From Epiperipatus broadwayi (Eukaryota; Onychophora; Udeonychophora; Euonychophora; Peripatidae), in contig JAQFVV010000556.1 in NCBI GenBank assembly GCA_028023455.1, positions 126,001 through 190,000 of the forward strand: DNA of 64,000 bases, written 5' to 3'. Numbering within the stretch: the first letter of the stretch is position 1; each line of letters opens with the position of its first letter. The notes below the pieces were generated by a model that saw nothing but the letters and a program-made list of their open reading frames with translations, ran no database searches and had not been told where the DNA came from. Below, piece by piece: positions 1 to 13,271 of the stretch. The translations under genes were made by a program, and so were the position numbers.

Positions 1-163
1 CAAATGTAAAAGATAATAAAAAAACATTTACCTTTTTAAAGAATTTGAATGTTGGATTAAATACATGACATTAATTAAAAGAATTAGTTTTAATTTCTTT
101 GAAAGTTAAGAATTTAAACTGTTTACAACTTAAGAATTTAAACTATCTACATTTATAGCACAT
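1..163. repeat. Merlin left terminal inverted repeat
   Basis: Reverse complement of 1340-1502 over about 160 bp with few differences. Both contain the paired motif TTAAGAATTTAAACT twice. The repeat is longer than the short TIRs usual in Merlin. Confidence 0.8.
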
Positions 164-299
164 GTTGCAAAAAAAAGTATATGCTACTATATTACAATTA
201 CATTAAAATTTAATCAATGTAAATTATGTATATACTACAATATTACAATTACATAAAAATTTATTCAAATTTAAAAGATAATAAAAAACATTTACCTTT

Positions 300-1269
300 T
301 TAAACATAATTATGTCCTATACACACTAGGAATTTAGAGAAAAAAGTAGTATTGCTGTATCTACTCCAGAGGGAAAATTCATGCAGGTATGATGAAAACA
401 AAGCTCTGCTAGTGCCAGATTGGAATTTCAGCTTATGCTTTGCTCTCATCCACATATTTTCAATATTCTGGGTGTGTATGCCTTGGTCTTCAGGATGCAT
501 GAAGTTGTCCTGATGGATGACAACTGAATGCATATACACACCATTGTTGAGACTGCTGATGTTATTGTACGCAGCCCAGCCATCTGAAATAAGGTGCATA
601 TCTGGTAAAATGAACTGCTGTATCAGGTCCTCCAGTGTATCAGCCATCCTGTCTACAACTTCTGTCAAGAAGCACTTTCTTGATGCTCTCTCTCTATACC
701 ACCAAAGACCCAATGACCTCTCCGTATAGTTCCCCTGTGATATTTGCAGTGGAAATAATAGATTTCATAAATTTCGACGATTAATGGTTCCCCATTGTCA
801 TAAATCCACCAAGAACTGTCAGTTTGTATCAAAATATTTGGCACATTCCTCCCGGCAAAAATTAGCCCAGTCAATGATTATTTTTTTGCTGATGCCGGTC
901 TCATGCACAATGTATTGTTGGGGCAAAATATGCGCCCAAAAATACACTATGTTTATAATTGTTTCCAGAGGCAGATGACTTTGGGAAAAGAAAGACCCCT
1001 TTCTGATTTAGCTGCAATGGTGACATTCTGCATTGCCATCTACACCCATCTAAGCCTGTAGAATACATAACCAGCAAACAACGAACACTGCACTGTTGGC
1101 ATAAGACGTAGTTCTTTAGAAGGAGTCTTTGTGCAAGCCAATTGATGGCCAATTCCTTAGTTTGTATGGCATTCCATAACTGGTGCAGATTCCATTCTTC
1201 TGCCAAAATAGCAGCAACACTCAAAATTTTACCACCAGGTACTAAGCATGTAGCAGCCATTTTTTCCAA
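300..1269 (-). pseudogene. Merlin (ISXO2-like) DDE transposase, frameshifted
   Basis: Three minus-strand pieces in different frames follow one another from N to C terminus. 1269-901 has a zinc-ribbon-like part (CQQC, then a W-x-C) and the basic segment after it. 874-665 ends in WVFGGIERE, a hallmark of ISXO2-like transposases. 713-300 carries ISDGWAAY (second catalytic Asp), HTQNIENMW (catalytic Glu) and the SSYLHEF block near the C terminus. The first catalytic position, normally VEIDE in this family, reads VEIYE here, so the first Asp is lost as well as the frame. The family cuts and pastes DNA in the nucleus. The assignment is confident; the protein is dead. Confidence 0.85.
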
Positions 1270-1339
1270 CTATAAAACTATGCATGTGTGCATGTAATTT
1301 GAACTGTTGAACACAGAGGGTGTCTTTTTTTTGTAACAG

Positions 1340-1502
1340 GTGCTATAAATGTAGATAGTTTAAATTCTTAAGTTGTAGACAGTTTAAATTCTTAACTTTC
1401 AAAGAAATTAAAACTAATTCTTTTAATTAATGTTGTGTAATTAATCCAACATTCAAATTCTTTAAAAAGGTAAATGTTTTTTTAAAATTATCTTTTACAT
1501 TT
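1340..1502. repeat. Merlin right terminal inverted repeat
   Basis: Reverse complement of positions 1-163; ends in TTATCTTTTACATTTG, the inverse of the window's first bases. Confidence 0.8.
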
Positions 1503-1545
1503 GATTAAATTTTAATTTAATTGTAATATTGTAGCATATACATAA

Positions 1546-4500
1546 GATTTTCAAACAATTTAGTTATAATTTTAAACAATAGAGGGCCAACATATTGAGG
1601 CCGCTATAGCAAACCTTTACCGAAATACCATGCAGTCTATTTGACTTTTTAAAAAAAGGAAAAAAAAAAGTCATACTATCTTTGCACTTTCTTAACTACG
1701 TATTGGAAGTGATTGATGTCATAAAATATTTAAAAGCAAATATTTGTCTCTTATTTAAAAGTGCTGTTATACATTAAATTCTTATATAATTATAAACTGT
1801 AGAAAATAACCAAATAATAATTTGTACATATTTTACGATTTGTCTTGGAGATGTAGTTTGTTATTATTTTCTACCCCCTCCTCATCTGTTTCATATAACG
1901 CTTTTTTATTCTAATAGATTATTAGCTTTTTGCCTTTTTTTAAAGAGGACTTATAATTCTTTCATCATTAGATGAACTAATATAATGCTATCATTATTTT
2001 AGGTAGACAATGTTTTACTCTATTTTAAATAAAATTTATCATTACATAGATAGAATTAATTTATTTCACTTCATGTGATGTCCATATAAATGTTTGGTTT
2101 AAAGTGGTCTGAATTCGTTTCATTATTCTATTTCTTATCTGTTAAATATTTTTGTTTAACAATTTTATTAAGAGTAATATTATTCTATTAGAATTTCATA
2201 CTGATCATTATTTATTCTTGATGTAGAGGAATTTTTTGATATGCATATGTGACTTAATTGGTCCATAAGATGAACATTTATCTAGTAGGTACTTAGTTTC
2301 ACAGTGAGCAAACATTTAACATTTGAAATTATCTGGCTGAGTTTCTCATAATGTGAAGAGTGCTGGAAAACTTATTGAGAACTTAGATTGCTTTTCATCA
2401 ATTCTCTTTCCCAGGCTTCATTTTTAAAAAGTATTCAAATTATTAATCTTGTCACTCTGTTGCTATTTCTGAGTCATTTGTTCGAGTTCAAAAATTGCCA
2501 AAAAGTCTTTCAAGGCTTTTAAAAACATTGGTTGATTGTTTCACAGAAGTAAGAATGTATTCTTTTTATGACTATTGGAATAAGATCTATCAAGATTCCC
2601 CAAACATATATCGGTCTACCAAAAAAGGAATCCATTGCTGGTAATAACATAAAATCTATTTTGTCTATTAGATTGAGTGAAAATAGTAAAAGATAACCCC
2701 TTATAACATAAAATTAAAAAATATAGATAGATAAATAGATGGATAGATGATTAAATACATTTAATTATATAATAAAATATACAATAATAATTATTAATAT
2801 TTATCAAAATAAACATTATACTTATTTTGGGCATATTGCATGTACAAGTTTACTGTTCACTTATTATATATATTATAACAGAACATCCACTTTTTTATAT
2901 AAAATTGTATTTTAACCATTACACAAAAAGAGGGAGAAAAGAGCCAATATTTTATATATTAATGATACTATTAGTTGGATTGAGATTGTCTATAAATACA
3001 CAAGCTGTGGTCACATTTCAAGGCCATTACACCTGCTTATAATTAATAGAAGCAAAATACCTTCTTTTTATTTACACTGGGAATAAAACCCTGGATACAA
3101 TTCAGAATTAACTGAAATATTCACAAGAGAAGATCTTAAATGCACCTAGCTCTTGATTCCATAGCTAGCTCAAATAAACTAGAAAATTCCCCTAATTTAA
3201 GCCATCAGATAATGCATATTTAAAATACAAAATAATTGGCAAATTTTGTCTTAACTAGATTTTATGCAGTGAGATAGAGAGAGAGAAGGAAATTCAGGCC
3301 AAATTAACCATTAAAACAGCATTTATTTATACATGAAATTATAACAACAAGAAGAATAAAATAAACTAAAATGAAATGATTACAAAGTTATTTTAACATA
3401 GTTAATTTCAATTTAAATTAGGAAGTAAGACTTTACCCATTTTTAGTTTTAAGAAAGTCTATAAAGAAAATGTAAATATTATCCCTCATATTTCAGTTTA
3501 AAGTCTAGACTTTGATTTTTGCTTACATTGACTTTCGTTTTGGCTATTGATTTTCTGGAGTGATCACTCATATCTTCTTGGCAGTTTCTAGAAATTGTAA
3601 GTGGTGTTCTTGAATTGATTCCCACTTTTCTTAGTGGCTTATAACTTATTTGTTGAGCAGTTTTCTTAGATAAATGATGGGCACATGTTTCAGCAATAAC
3701 AGGTCAAGCAATCTGATCATATCTCAGACTATAGTATGTATCAGAACTGCATGGTAAAAAACCCAAATGAACATTCCATTTGTGAATCTAGCAGGACGGG
3801 GTGATGTTCGGATGTCAGTTCAACAATGATGCAAATCAAAAACTCAATAACATGACAGCAAAATTACAGCAGTTGAATAGCCTGGGAAACTTCAAAACTA
3901 TGTTGAATAATTTCAATAACTGTTGAATAATAATTTTCTTAAATAACTTCAATAATAATAATGATTGAACTAATAAAACTTTAAATACCCTTGATCAGCC
4001 ATTGTCCAGGTTCACCCACGTCATTAATCTGTTTCAATATTTTTTTTTGTTTTAATTACAGATTATAATAAAACAACTTAATCCTTTTTTCTTAATTAGA
4101 TAATTTACAAAATTATTTTATATTCTGACTAGATAAAGATTATTTTATATTTAGTTAAATAAGTTTATATTCCATTTCCTTTTTCAAATGAATACATTAG
4201 ATTATCACATACAATTTTAAAATATTTTAGAATTTGTATTCTTTTAAAAAAAACAGAAAGTACATTTTTTATTGGCTTTCTTTGGCCAATGATTATCTCC
4301 ATTATATTTTCTTTTTCAACTAGAAAATCTAATTAAACTTCTTAAACCATCATTATAATTTCATTTTCTTTTACTTTAAATTGAGATTAGGATAATTTCA
4401 AAAGAGTTTTATTTCTCCTTTTCTAATATTTGAAATACAGATATTCTTCATATTTCTCTTTTTTGTGTGTAATTTTTAACTGTCTTTTGTTTTATTTTAA

Positions 4501-5270
4501 AATCTTTTCCTTCTCTACTTGCTATTGTACTGACTACTTAATTGATAGCCCTTTTTATTTTTTTAAAAACATATTTTTTATTTTTTTATTTTTAACATAC
4601 CTAATAATTTTTATGTAACACATATATTTTACAAATTTGTTATAATATATATATATATAATTATGTGTATAAAAATGTTATCTATTTACCAGAATCTTTC
4701 ATATGCATGAACTTTTTTTATTATAAATTTTAGAAAAATATAATTCTAGGGAGATAAAATATACCTGTATTTAAATATTAGAAATATATTTTGTAAAATA
4801 TTGAGCGCATCTTCCATTCTTGTCTTTGTGTAATGCCTTTTAATTACATTTTTTTATATAATCTAAAATTAAATCAGAATCTACTTATGCTGTAATAAAA
4901 TGTGATTCATGATTATGTACATATACATGTTATACCAGCCATGGACAACTTCAGTCTGAGGACAAATGTAGCTCTTTGTAACTTTCTATTTGGCACACTT
5001 ATGATTATACAACACATAATTTGTTATATAAACTTAAAATGAATTTTCTTTTAAAATAATTTTATATTGGTATCTTTTGTATTAAATAATTGATTTGACC
5101 AATTTGTCATGAGGACAATAGTTAGAGAAAGATTCTCTATGATTATACTATTCATTAAATAAATGATCATTCTACTATTATGACCTAATCCAGTTGTTAA
5201 AAAAATAATTATGCTTTTTTAGTTCAGCATTTAATCTACATACAATAAGTGTCTGCACGAATCATCTCAC
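1546..5270. other. AT-rich non-coding stretch, no gene seen
   Basis: Only short chance ORFs with low-complexity translations. A decayed GATA microsatellite lies at about 2719-2750 and a short (AT)n run at 4646-4660. Nothing else could be assigned. Confidence 0.6.
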
Positions 5271-5284
5271 ATATAAGCTTTTAA

Positions 5285-5935
5285 AAAATTTTAGCAACAA
5301 AAAAGCATAATATTTCTTAAACAAAAAGCTTTGCTAATTGCTCAACAAGCTTTGTGATAAATGCTTAGCAAGAGAAAGCATTTAAAATATCTATCAGAAA
5401 CCACATCCAATTCCATATCAATCGTTTCATGCTTTGGCAGTCCTCAGAGAGACGCTAGGATAGTTTCAGACATTAGATCTAAAAATACCAATCCAAAGCC
5501 AGCATTTATGTAAGAGTTAACCATTGACTAGAAAATCTGAAATTTACAGATACTTAAATATCTTCAAACCCAGCCCCATATAGTTATTTGAGTTAGATAT
5601 CTGGATTTGAAAACAACCCCATATAGCTATTTGAGTTAGATATCTGGGTTTGAAGACATTTAAGTGTCTGAAAATTTCAGATTTTCTACTCAATGGTTAA
5701 CTCTTAGATAAATACTGACTTTGGGTTGGTATTTTTAGATCTAGTGTCTGAAACTACCCTAGTACCTCTCTAAGGAGGGGCAAAGCATGAAACCATTGGT
5801 TAGGAGATTGGGTGTGGTTTCGAATAGAGATATTTTAAATGCTTTCTCTTGCTAAGCATTTATCACAAAGCTTGTGAAGCAATGAGCAAAGCTCTTTGTT
5901 TATATTTTACAAGCTTAAAAAAGAAGTGGATTCAT
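5285..5935. repeat. Head-to-head pair of a ~320-bp repeat (family R1)
   Basis: 5285-5585 (minus) and 5615-5935 (plus) are inverted copies meeting at the shared head CCCCATATAGCTATTTGAG. Shared landmarks are GTCTGAAAATTTCAGATTTT, TAGATCTAGTGTCTGAAAC and the tail with AAATGCTTTCTCTTGCTAAG. Further copies lie at 6040-6400 (plus), 44280-44575 (minus) and 52640-52990 (plus). The head contains a segment that could be a decayed tRNA-like promoter, but this is weak. No protein is coded. Confidence 0.75.
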
Positions 5936-6039
5936 GTGATATATGACTATTTTTTATTGACTATTTATAGTCTTTGCTTTAAGTCTTAAGTGATGTTATA
6001 TTGCTAAGACTACTAATATATGATTTGGCTGAAGATCTC

Positions 6040-6400
6040 TCAGCCCCATATAGCTATTTGAATTAGGTAGCTAGGTTTGAAGACATTTAAGTGTCTGATA
6101 ATTTCAGATTTCCCACTCAATGGTTAACTCTTAGATAAATTCTGGATTTGGTTTGGTATTGTTAGATTTAGTGTCTGAAACTACCCTAGTGTCTCTCTAA
6201 GGAGTGCCAAGCATGAAACCATTGGTCAGGGAATTGGGTGTGGTTTCTGATAGAGATATTTTAAATGCTTTCTCTTGCTAGGCATTTATGACAAAGTTTG
6301 TTGAGCAATTATCAAAGATTTTGTTTATATTTTACAAGCTTAAAAAAAAGTGGAGCCATGTGATATATGACTATTTTTTGTTTTTTATTGACTATTCATA
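6040..6400 (+). repeat. R1 repeat, third copy
   Basis: Starts CAGCCCCATATAGCTATTTG and runs to GTGATATATGACTATTTTTT, matching 5615-5960 with scattered substitutions. It gives the tail end of the family: AAGCTT, an A run, then a GATATATGAC motif. Confidence 0.75.
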
Positions 6401-9190
6401 GTATCTCTTGTTTATTGTTTTTTAAATCCAAATGTAAACATAGACATATCTCAAAAATCTAAATCTACTTTCTTCTCTTTGTAATTATCCAATTATTTTA
6501 CTCTTTATGGGAAAAGATAACTATTTGGGAAAATTAATTCTGTTAAATTTTTGTGTTAGAAAAAATGTTTGCATGGGCTTTTGAAGCAATAAGTGTTCTT
6601 AATAAAAAGATACTCTACCAACAATCACACTTACATAGGTTGATAATATTAATGAATTATTATTATTATCATTATATATATATATATTAGATATAAATAA
6701 ATAAAATTTATTGTTGTTGTTAGTATTACAAGTTATAAAATCATTATTAACTTCTGATGGCTATAATATGATTTTTATTTTCAAAGTTTTCATTTTTGTA
6801 TATGATTATTACTTTTCTATTGATGCAGCTATGTTCACATCTTGCTAACATCATATTCTCTCTGCTTCCCAGTATAGATTAAAAAATAAGATAATATAAA
6901 AAATACAAAAAATTAGAAGCAAAATAAAGTAGAGACAAAATAAGGAAAGAAAAAGATACACACTTTTTTGTGAAGAATTATTAATTGTACATTGTTATGA
7001 GTATAGTTGAAAGAGTACATATAGCTATAGCATCTCAGAATTTCCAAATCCATTCTTACTAGATGTGATGCTGCAAGAAATTTAAGAGGTGCCATATTAA
7101 ATATACATCAGGTACATTTGTCAATTTATTCTCTCTATATATTATCACAAAAAATACTTAAACACCTTCTGGAAAGCTCAATAAAAATTAAAATCTTAAA
7201 TTTATACAGTAACTTAATTATTTTAATATAAACCATGGAAACTAATATACATACTACTAGTATTTTGCAGTAACCTTTTCATCAATTCCATGACTTTTAG
7301 CACTATCAATACCTAATCTGAAACAGCTAGTATATATATAGATAGTTGAAAGCTCTTCTAAGTGACAGTTAAAGATATATTTTTATAAACTTTTAAGTAC
7401 TGTATTTTTTAAATTTATTTATAAATTTACGTATATTATTTTGAAGAAATAAAGACATCGATTTGTAATATTATTAATATATATATATAGTAATAGTATG
7501 TATATAATAACTAACCAATTAATTAATCGAGCTCACGTGTGATAATAGTATATCTTGCAAACCCAAACAATCAAATAATCAAGCCGCATGTTGCAAGGTT
7601 CCAAATGTAATAGAATGTCTGATTGCCTTAATTGGTAGCGACAAATGTAATAGAATGCAGTATCCAAATGAAGAAAAATAAAATCATCCCAATCATTGGA
7701 CAATAAATGTAATATAACAATATTTACATATGATGAGAAATGAAATAAAATGTAATAGAAAACCATATTCGTATAAAAGAAATGAAATGTAATAGAATGC
7801 CCCAGACTAATTATGTGTGAAGTAAACCTAGATACTACAGAGCTCAAACAAAGACCTATTAAATAATTTATTCTCAGGGTTAACTTGATCATTTATTAGA
7901 ATATACATTAGAAACAAAGGGAATTTTGTTGAATCCAATATATATTTACAAATAAGACCGTATGTGATTTAATATTCCAATTAATGATGGCTTAAATAAA
8001 TAATTAACTAAAACACAATATTACCATTTAGTTGATGGTGAATTTACCAAATTGACCAATAACTGCTGCACTAAAAGGAGAAAATAAATATATTAATAAA
8101 TTTTAAATGAAAACTCAGTCATTTTTTTTATATAAAACAAATGATATAAGCTTTATTCCAAGATTGTGATTTGATATTCTGAAATAACATAAATATATAT
8201 GTGGAAAACACAAAAATTGATTTGCTTTTCAAATGTTCAATTTTTTTTATATAAATCTAGTAAAAGATTTATTGATAATAAACATAAATTGAACTTTGCA
8301 TAGGAATTGTATAAAATTGTTGTAAAAATAAATAAATAAATTAGTAGTAGCTTATTAAATTAATAATTTAGCTTATAGATGTATTTCTTTAAAGCTGGAT
8401 CAACATACAAGATGATACAAAAGACAATATAAAAAGCTCTTTCCCACTATGCTATAAGGATTTATTTACTTTACTTATTTTGAACCACATCTTTTATTAT
8501 GAACATCAACTACTGGGGCTTTTTATTAATATAAGACTTATATCCTAGTCTGCAAAGTTCAACATTTATTTCACAACTTTATCAACTCAAGGCTTTATTA
8601 AACACCTAGCACAAAATACATACTTAAATATCATATTATATGAGCCTTTACGTATAGGCAAAATATAGATAAAAGACAACTTCTAAATAATCGACATGTG
8701 GTGATATTAATTTATAATTCTAATATTCAATACCATGACTTGATCCATACTTTTCAAAATACATCTAACAATACAATTAAAATAATTGAAGAGTTAAGAC
8801 AATTATTAAATAATGATAGAATTTGTAAATATGTTTCTATTGTATTTTGCATATTTATATATAACTCCTATGCAAACAAGTGTACCTTATTTGTTTTCCA
8901 GTTTAAGTTATATAGGACATTTATCATTTGATATATGTATATATGTAAAATGTGAATCAAATACAACCATTTAATGATATTAAAAAGTATTTTATTACAA
9001 TCGTTATTTTAACTTGGCATTTACCAATCTATTTGTATCAATAATTATGCGCTTATAACGCTCGTTAAAGAAGTTATATGTTATTAAATTTATTTAAAGC
9101 TTAGCTCTTTCAAAGCTCTATGGCTTCATAATCATAGCTGTGCAAAAAAAAAATAAAACGGTTGATAGTGATGAGGAGGAGTATTCAAAT
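6401..9190. other. AT-rich non-coding stretch with a decayed minisatellite
   Basis: No gene recognised. Between about 7600 and 7800 the motif AAATGTAATAGAATG recurs irregularly about five times, which creates a 119-codon minus-strand ORF with no protein-like features. (AT)n runs are near 6675 and 7480. Confidence 0.55.
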
Positions 9191-9237
9191 ATATGTTAAT
9201 TAGATGTTTTGGTATATTATTTAAAATATTGTTTGAC

Positions 9238-9558
9238 TTAGTTTGTCCATCTTTTTGAAATGGCAAAACAGATGTCCTTTCTATTAATTGATTGGGTGTC
9301 ATTATTTATAAAATATACCTCCTTTATTTTGCGCCTATGGTCGTTACTCTCTTTGCACACTATTCTGGGATTGGTGGGTTCAAATCTGTGTCCAGTAGCT
9401 TTTTCATGTTTCACAAATGCTGATGTAGACTCCTTGTTGTTCAGTACCCTTTTATACATATATATGTGCTGGGATGCTCTTTTTGTAAAGGTAGCTTTTG
9501 TTTGCCCATAATATGAGGCTCTGCATCCGGCCTGAGGGCATTGTATTTGGTACACCAC
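9238..9558 (-). pseudogene. GIY-YIG endonuclease domain of PLE-1
   Basis: Contains a CxxAGC-type Cys motif before SYYGQTKATFTKRASQH, the GIY-YIG-like nuclease core with its conserved Arg, then AFVKHEKATGHRF. In Penelope-like elements this C-terminal domain nicks target DNA. It is separated from the RT by stops at 9559-9705, so it no longer forms one protein with it. Confidence 0.85.
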
Positions 9559-9705
9559 TTGGGATGTTAGTTTGGGATCAAGTTTATCTTTTGAATTGTT
9601 TATTAGTCTATTAGTCTTGGCTGAAGTGCGGAAACCAATAATAAATTCTTTTGATAATGTTTTAGTTAGATGTTTGGCAATGTTGGGTATGTATGGTATA
9701 GTTAT

Positions 9706-10731
9706 TCATGGTTTATTATCCCTGATTCTGCCTTGCTGGTTTATTTTTGCTTGGAACTGTGCTATTCTTTTAGTTATGTGTCTATATTTGTAGCCAACAG
9801 ATATTAGTTCTTTAATGTATTTTAATATGTTATCTCTTTTGTCTGAATTACATTTACATAAGTAATCATTTCTATGTAGAAATGAATTCAGTCCAGCATA
9901 TTTATGTGAGTTGGGAACCATTGCACTCTGGTGCATGTATCCTCTAATTTCTAAGGGTTTGACGGTCATGCGGTACATTAATTGTTTATCTTCTCTTTGT
10001 ATGTCTAGGTCCAGATATTTTAGATGGTGTTGATCATTTTCCCATGTGGTATTTAGTGTGAGTTTAGACATCAGCTGTAATTCTTTGGTGATGTTTAAGA
10101 TTGTACTCCTTTTAGCAGCAATAAACACATCGTCTACATATCTAAGATATATCATTGTGGGATTATATGCTTGTATAATTGGTATTACTTGTTTCTCATG
10201 GTAGTTTAAGAAGATGCTGGACATTATGCCACTAATGGCTAGGCCCATTGGCCATCCCTGCTTCATTTTATACCATTTTCCTTCAAACATAGTGTGATTG
10301 TTTTCATTTATCCATTCCAAAAAAGCCACAATAAAGTTACATTTACCATCTGGGCATTGTTCATTAATTAATTCTGTTTTGACTATGTCTATTGAGTGCT
10401 TTCTGTCCACTGATCCATATAGTTCTTTCATATCTAGAGCTGCTATTTCACACTTTTGATCTATTTGTATATCTCATATTTTGTCCACTAACTCAAATGA
10501 TGATGCAGTAGCATAATCACCAAATCCTATAGTGTCAACCAACCAGTGGTTAATTAGTTTTGCAGTTTTTTGGTAGTGCACTCCACCAAAGTCTAACATA
10601 AGGTGAAGTGGTGTTCCTTTCTTGTGAACTTTGGAATTTCCAAACATTCTGGGAGGTATGGTGGCAGATGGATATATATGGTAATATTCTGCTATGGTCA
10701 TGCCTTTGTTCTTGTGAATCCAATTTAACAT
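9706..10731 (-). pseudogene. Penelope-like reverse transcriptase
   Basis: 10731-10474 holds the N-terminal RT region with KVHKKGTP and the LINHWL...GFGDYAT block. 10431-9706 holds the palm: ALDMKELYGSV (first catalytic Asp region) just upstream of its first Met, then QGWPMGLAISGIMSSIF (the QGxPMG block) and YLRYVDDVFI with the catalytic Asp pair, followed by the thumb. A frame break lies near 10440-10474. The polymerase would copy the element's RNA. RT motifs are intact in sequence, but the reading frame is not. Confidence 0.88.
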
Positions 10732-10745
10732 ACAAAATTTCTGAC

Positions 10746-10760
10746 AATATATATATATAT
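10746..10760. repeat. (AT)n run abutting LTR start
   Basis: Short AT microsatellite directly before TGTGACAGAA, the first bases of the 5' LTR of gypsy element A. Other TGT-starting LTR-like ends in this window also abut (AT)n. Confidence 0.8.
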
Positions 10761-12410
10761 TGTGACAGAATGGGTTTTAACCCAGTCACAACTAATAATA
10801 TAGGTGATGGTCATTAAACGTATATGTAATGATCAGATATTTTACGGTAATATCTCCACACTAAACTCTAATATATTTTTATTTCTATACTTAGCACTTT
10901 TGAAGGAACGATGCCTTCATTTTCAAAGCTGTAGATAGCAATGTAGATGTATATATAAATTTAATTTTATTACACGGTGGTGGCTACATAAATACACAAA
11001 TGAAGGGAGAGGGGCTCTGTCATTTTGAAATGATGTATATGTGTGTGTTACAAACCTGTGTGTGAATGGGTTTGGTAGTTGAAGAGATAGAAATGATGTT
11101 TTATTTCATGTTATAAAAGCCTAGAAGTTTCCATCAGAAATGAAATTTTTATTTTCTTTTTTCACACATCAACTAAAATCTGGTTGGGTAGCAATTGGAA
11201 ACAGGAATTGAGATCGAAAGAATCTTCTAGAATGAATGGTGGGGACTATAAAAGAAAGGGACCCAGAATTCTCCTGGTCTTGTCCCTGCAGAGCTTGAGT
11301 CATTGGCAGCAGAATCGTTAATCCAATTTAAAAATTTTTAAATTTACCTAATGGTGGATCAAAAGGAAATGCTGGGCTAATAGCCTAATGTATCAGTCTT
11401 GAACCCCTAATTCCCACTAGCTGCAGCTTCTATGTTCAACAATAACAAGATGCCTCTGGGTAAGATAACTACCAACATCGGAAACAAAATGGAGTCTCAT
11501 CAAACAATGGCCGTATAAGAAAACAAAGATCAGGAAACCTTGCAATGAATTCTATGTTTATTACCTGTGTTTATCAGAACTCTTAGAAGTAAACAAAATA
11601 TTCTTCCACAAATTTCCTGGGGATATTCAGGTAAAAGAACTTTACGTATTGATTTTTTTAATAAGAAAGAAAGTATTAACCGATTCTTTAGGTGTGCTTG
11701 AGAATCCAACTAACCAACAAAAGAAAACTTTTATTAAATTCTTATTTGTGCACACTAATATTGCAATTAGTATATGAAGTCACTTGGAGTAAACTCCTTC
11801 TATCAACCTTCGCTATCTAATTTAGTTATGATAAAAATATTGGAAAGAATGTTGCATGCATGTGTATCAAAATGGCAGAGTTCTAATTATAGTTATGTTC
11901 AAAGAGTTAAGGGTTAAATTATATATGTTTTTCTTAATGTTCAAAAGAATAATAATTGACTTTTGAAATAGTTTAAATAAAATCTGATTTGATAAAGAAA
12001 CTGTATCTAGAAATCTTATTAAAATATTTTCATTATGTGTATTTTATTTGTGTTTTAAAACTCTTACTTTCATTCATGTCTACTCTCAGCCATGATGCCA
12101 CCTGACCTGAGACCGAGTAAGCCGATGGTCAAAAACCTCTCACATTTCTTAAGGCAGTGGCTCTTGGTAATATATTGACTTCGTGTAATTCTTATATTCT
12201 TATAAGATTGGCGCTTGGAATCCTATGGATGACCATAAATATGTGTTGGGAATGTATTACAGTTAATGAGAACAAATTCATAAGATGTTTTGATCAATAG
12301 TAATTAAGTCAAAACAGTTTTTGTTAAATATACATATGTAAGCACGTATGTTTTCCATGTTATAAGTGTATTAGGTGAAACTTATTATTAAAAGAGGGGG
12401 GTTTGTTACA
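10761..12410 (+). repeat. 5' LTR of gypsy element A
   Basis: Begins TGTGACAGAATGGG and ends TTTGTTACA, giving TG...CA termini with inverted TGTRAC/GTTACA ends. The first ~30 bases form a hairpin centred on a GGGTT/AACCC palindrome. Contains a ~110-bp segment at about 10831-10943 that the 3' LTR lacks. Confidence 0.85.
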
Positions 12411-12411
12411 A

Positions 12412-12429
12412 TGGTGTCCAACTAAAGGG
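12412..12429 (+). promoter_or_regulatory. Primer-binding site (tRNA 3'-end complement)
   Basis: TGGTGTCCAACTAAAGGG lies one base after the LTR's terminal CA. It begins with TGG, the complement of the CCA end of a tRNA, as expected for minus-strand priming. The tRNA species was not identified. Confidence 0.7.
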
Positions 12430-13271
12430 CTTTGAAGAGAAGTAGAGGGGAATGAGGAAATTAGGAGTAATGTTGTTGTGGCATTTTGAATTTTATATAC
12501 ACATATGAATTAACTAGAAAAAGAAATATACAATAGCGTCATTTATATAAATTGAGATGTGGACAATATCAGGTAATAATTATTGTTTGAGTATTCAGTA
12601 GTAAATAAGTTAAGATTAAGCAAATATGTGTAATAATCATTTAAATTTTGAAAGAAGTAATTGTTTGAGATTAAATCATTGTTCTGACCCGAATGAATCA
12701 AGCATAGAATTTGATTACAATTGCTGATTTTAAAGAAATCCAACTAATAAATGGATTAAAGTTATAATCTGGTATTATTTCTATCAGGCGTTTCACTAGT
12801 AATTTTAGAAGTACATTAACAAAGCGATATTTGTTTATATTATTATTAAGGAAAAGGTTTATATTTTAAACAGATAATTCGAACAAATCATTTTTAATAA
12901 ATTGAAGTATGTTTTTCTTTTTAAATATATCTCAAGAAATAACAACCTTGTCATTTCATATTTATGCAATAGGTCAAAGATACACAATCTTTTATCTTTT
13001 GTTTGTCTAAATTTGATGAGGTATTGAGAGTTAAAGAGCTAGGGAAAGTATAGTAGAGGCTAACAAGAAGGCAGTGCAGTGTGTTGGGATGGGGGAGTGG
13101 AGTCTAAGGCATTTAATCAAAGATATAACAAACAGATATAACAAACAGAAAAGTTTATGAAAACAAGGGTGCAAAATAAATATGGAAAAAGAGGAACATG
13201 AAAACATTTTAGAGTGAATTTTCGGGAAATTAGAAAGTCTGGAGGCTAGATGCGGAGAAATAGCATAAAGA

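Larger units (their letters stand above)
1..1502 (-). mobile_element. Merlin-superfamily DNA transposon, inactivated
   Basis: A transposase relic on the minus strand sits between long inverted repeats (1-163 and 1340-1502). The transposase is of the ISXO2/IS1595-like DDE type that defines the animal Merlin superfamily (relatives of bacterial IS1016). The left end lies at or beyond the window edge, because sequence just outside the right repeat (1503-1545) resembles, inverted, the stretch at 172-218. The true element may therefore be longer, and no target duplication can be read. A second copy of the terminal motif lies inside, at 232-300. Stops and frameshifts mean the copy cannot be autonomous. 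Confidence 0.8.
9190..10740 (-). mobile_element. Penelope-like retroelement, 5'-truncated (PLE-1)
   Basis: A minus-strand reverse transcriptase is followed by a GIY-YIG endonuclease, the domain order that defines Penelope-like elements. The 5' part is missing: homology stops at an (AT)n run, directly beyond which the LTR of a gypsy element begins (10761). Several frame breaks show it is inactive. PLEs prime reverse transcription at endonuclease nicks and are the autonomous elements most often linked with animal hammerhead ribozymes. Confidence 0.85.

Noticed and set aside
7533-7892. 119-codon minus-strand ORF as a membrane protein gene
   Set aside because: It is produced by a decayed AAATGTAATAGAATG repeat; hydrophobic, Cys/His-scattered low complexity with no start context or splice sites.
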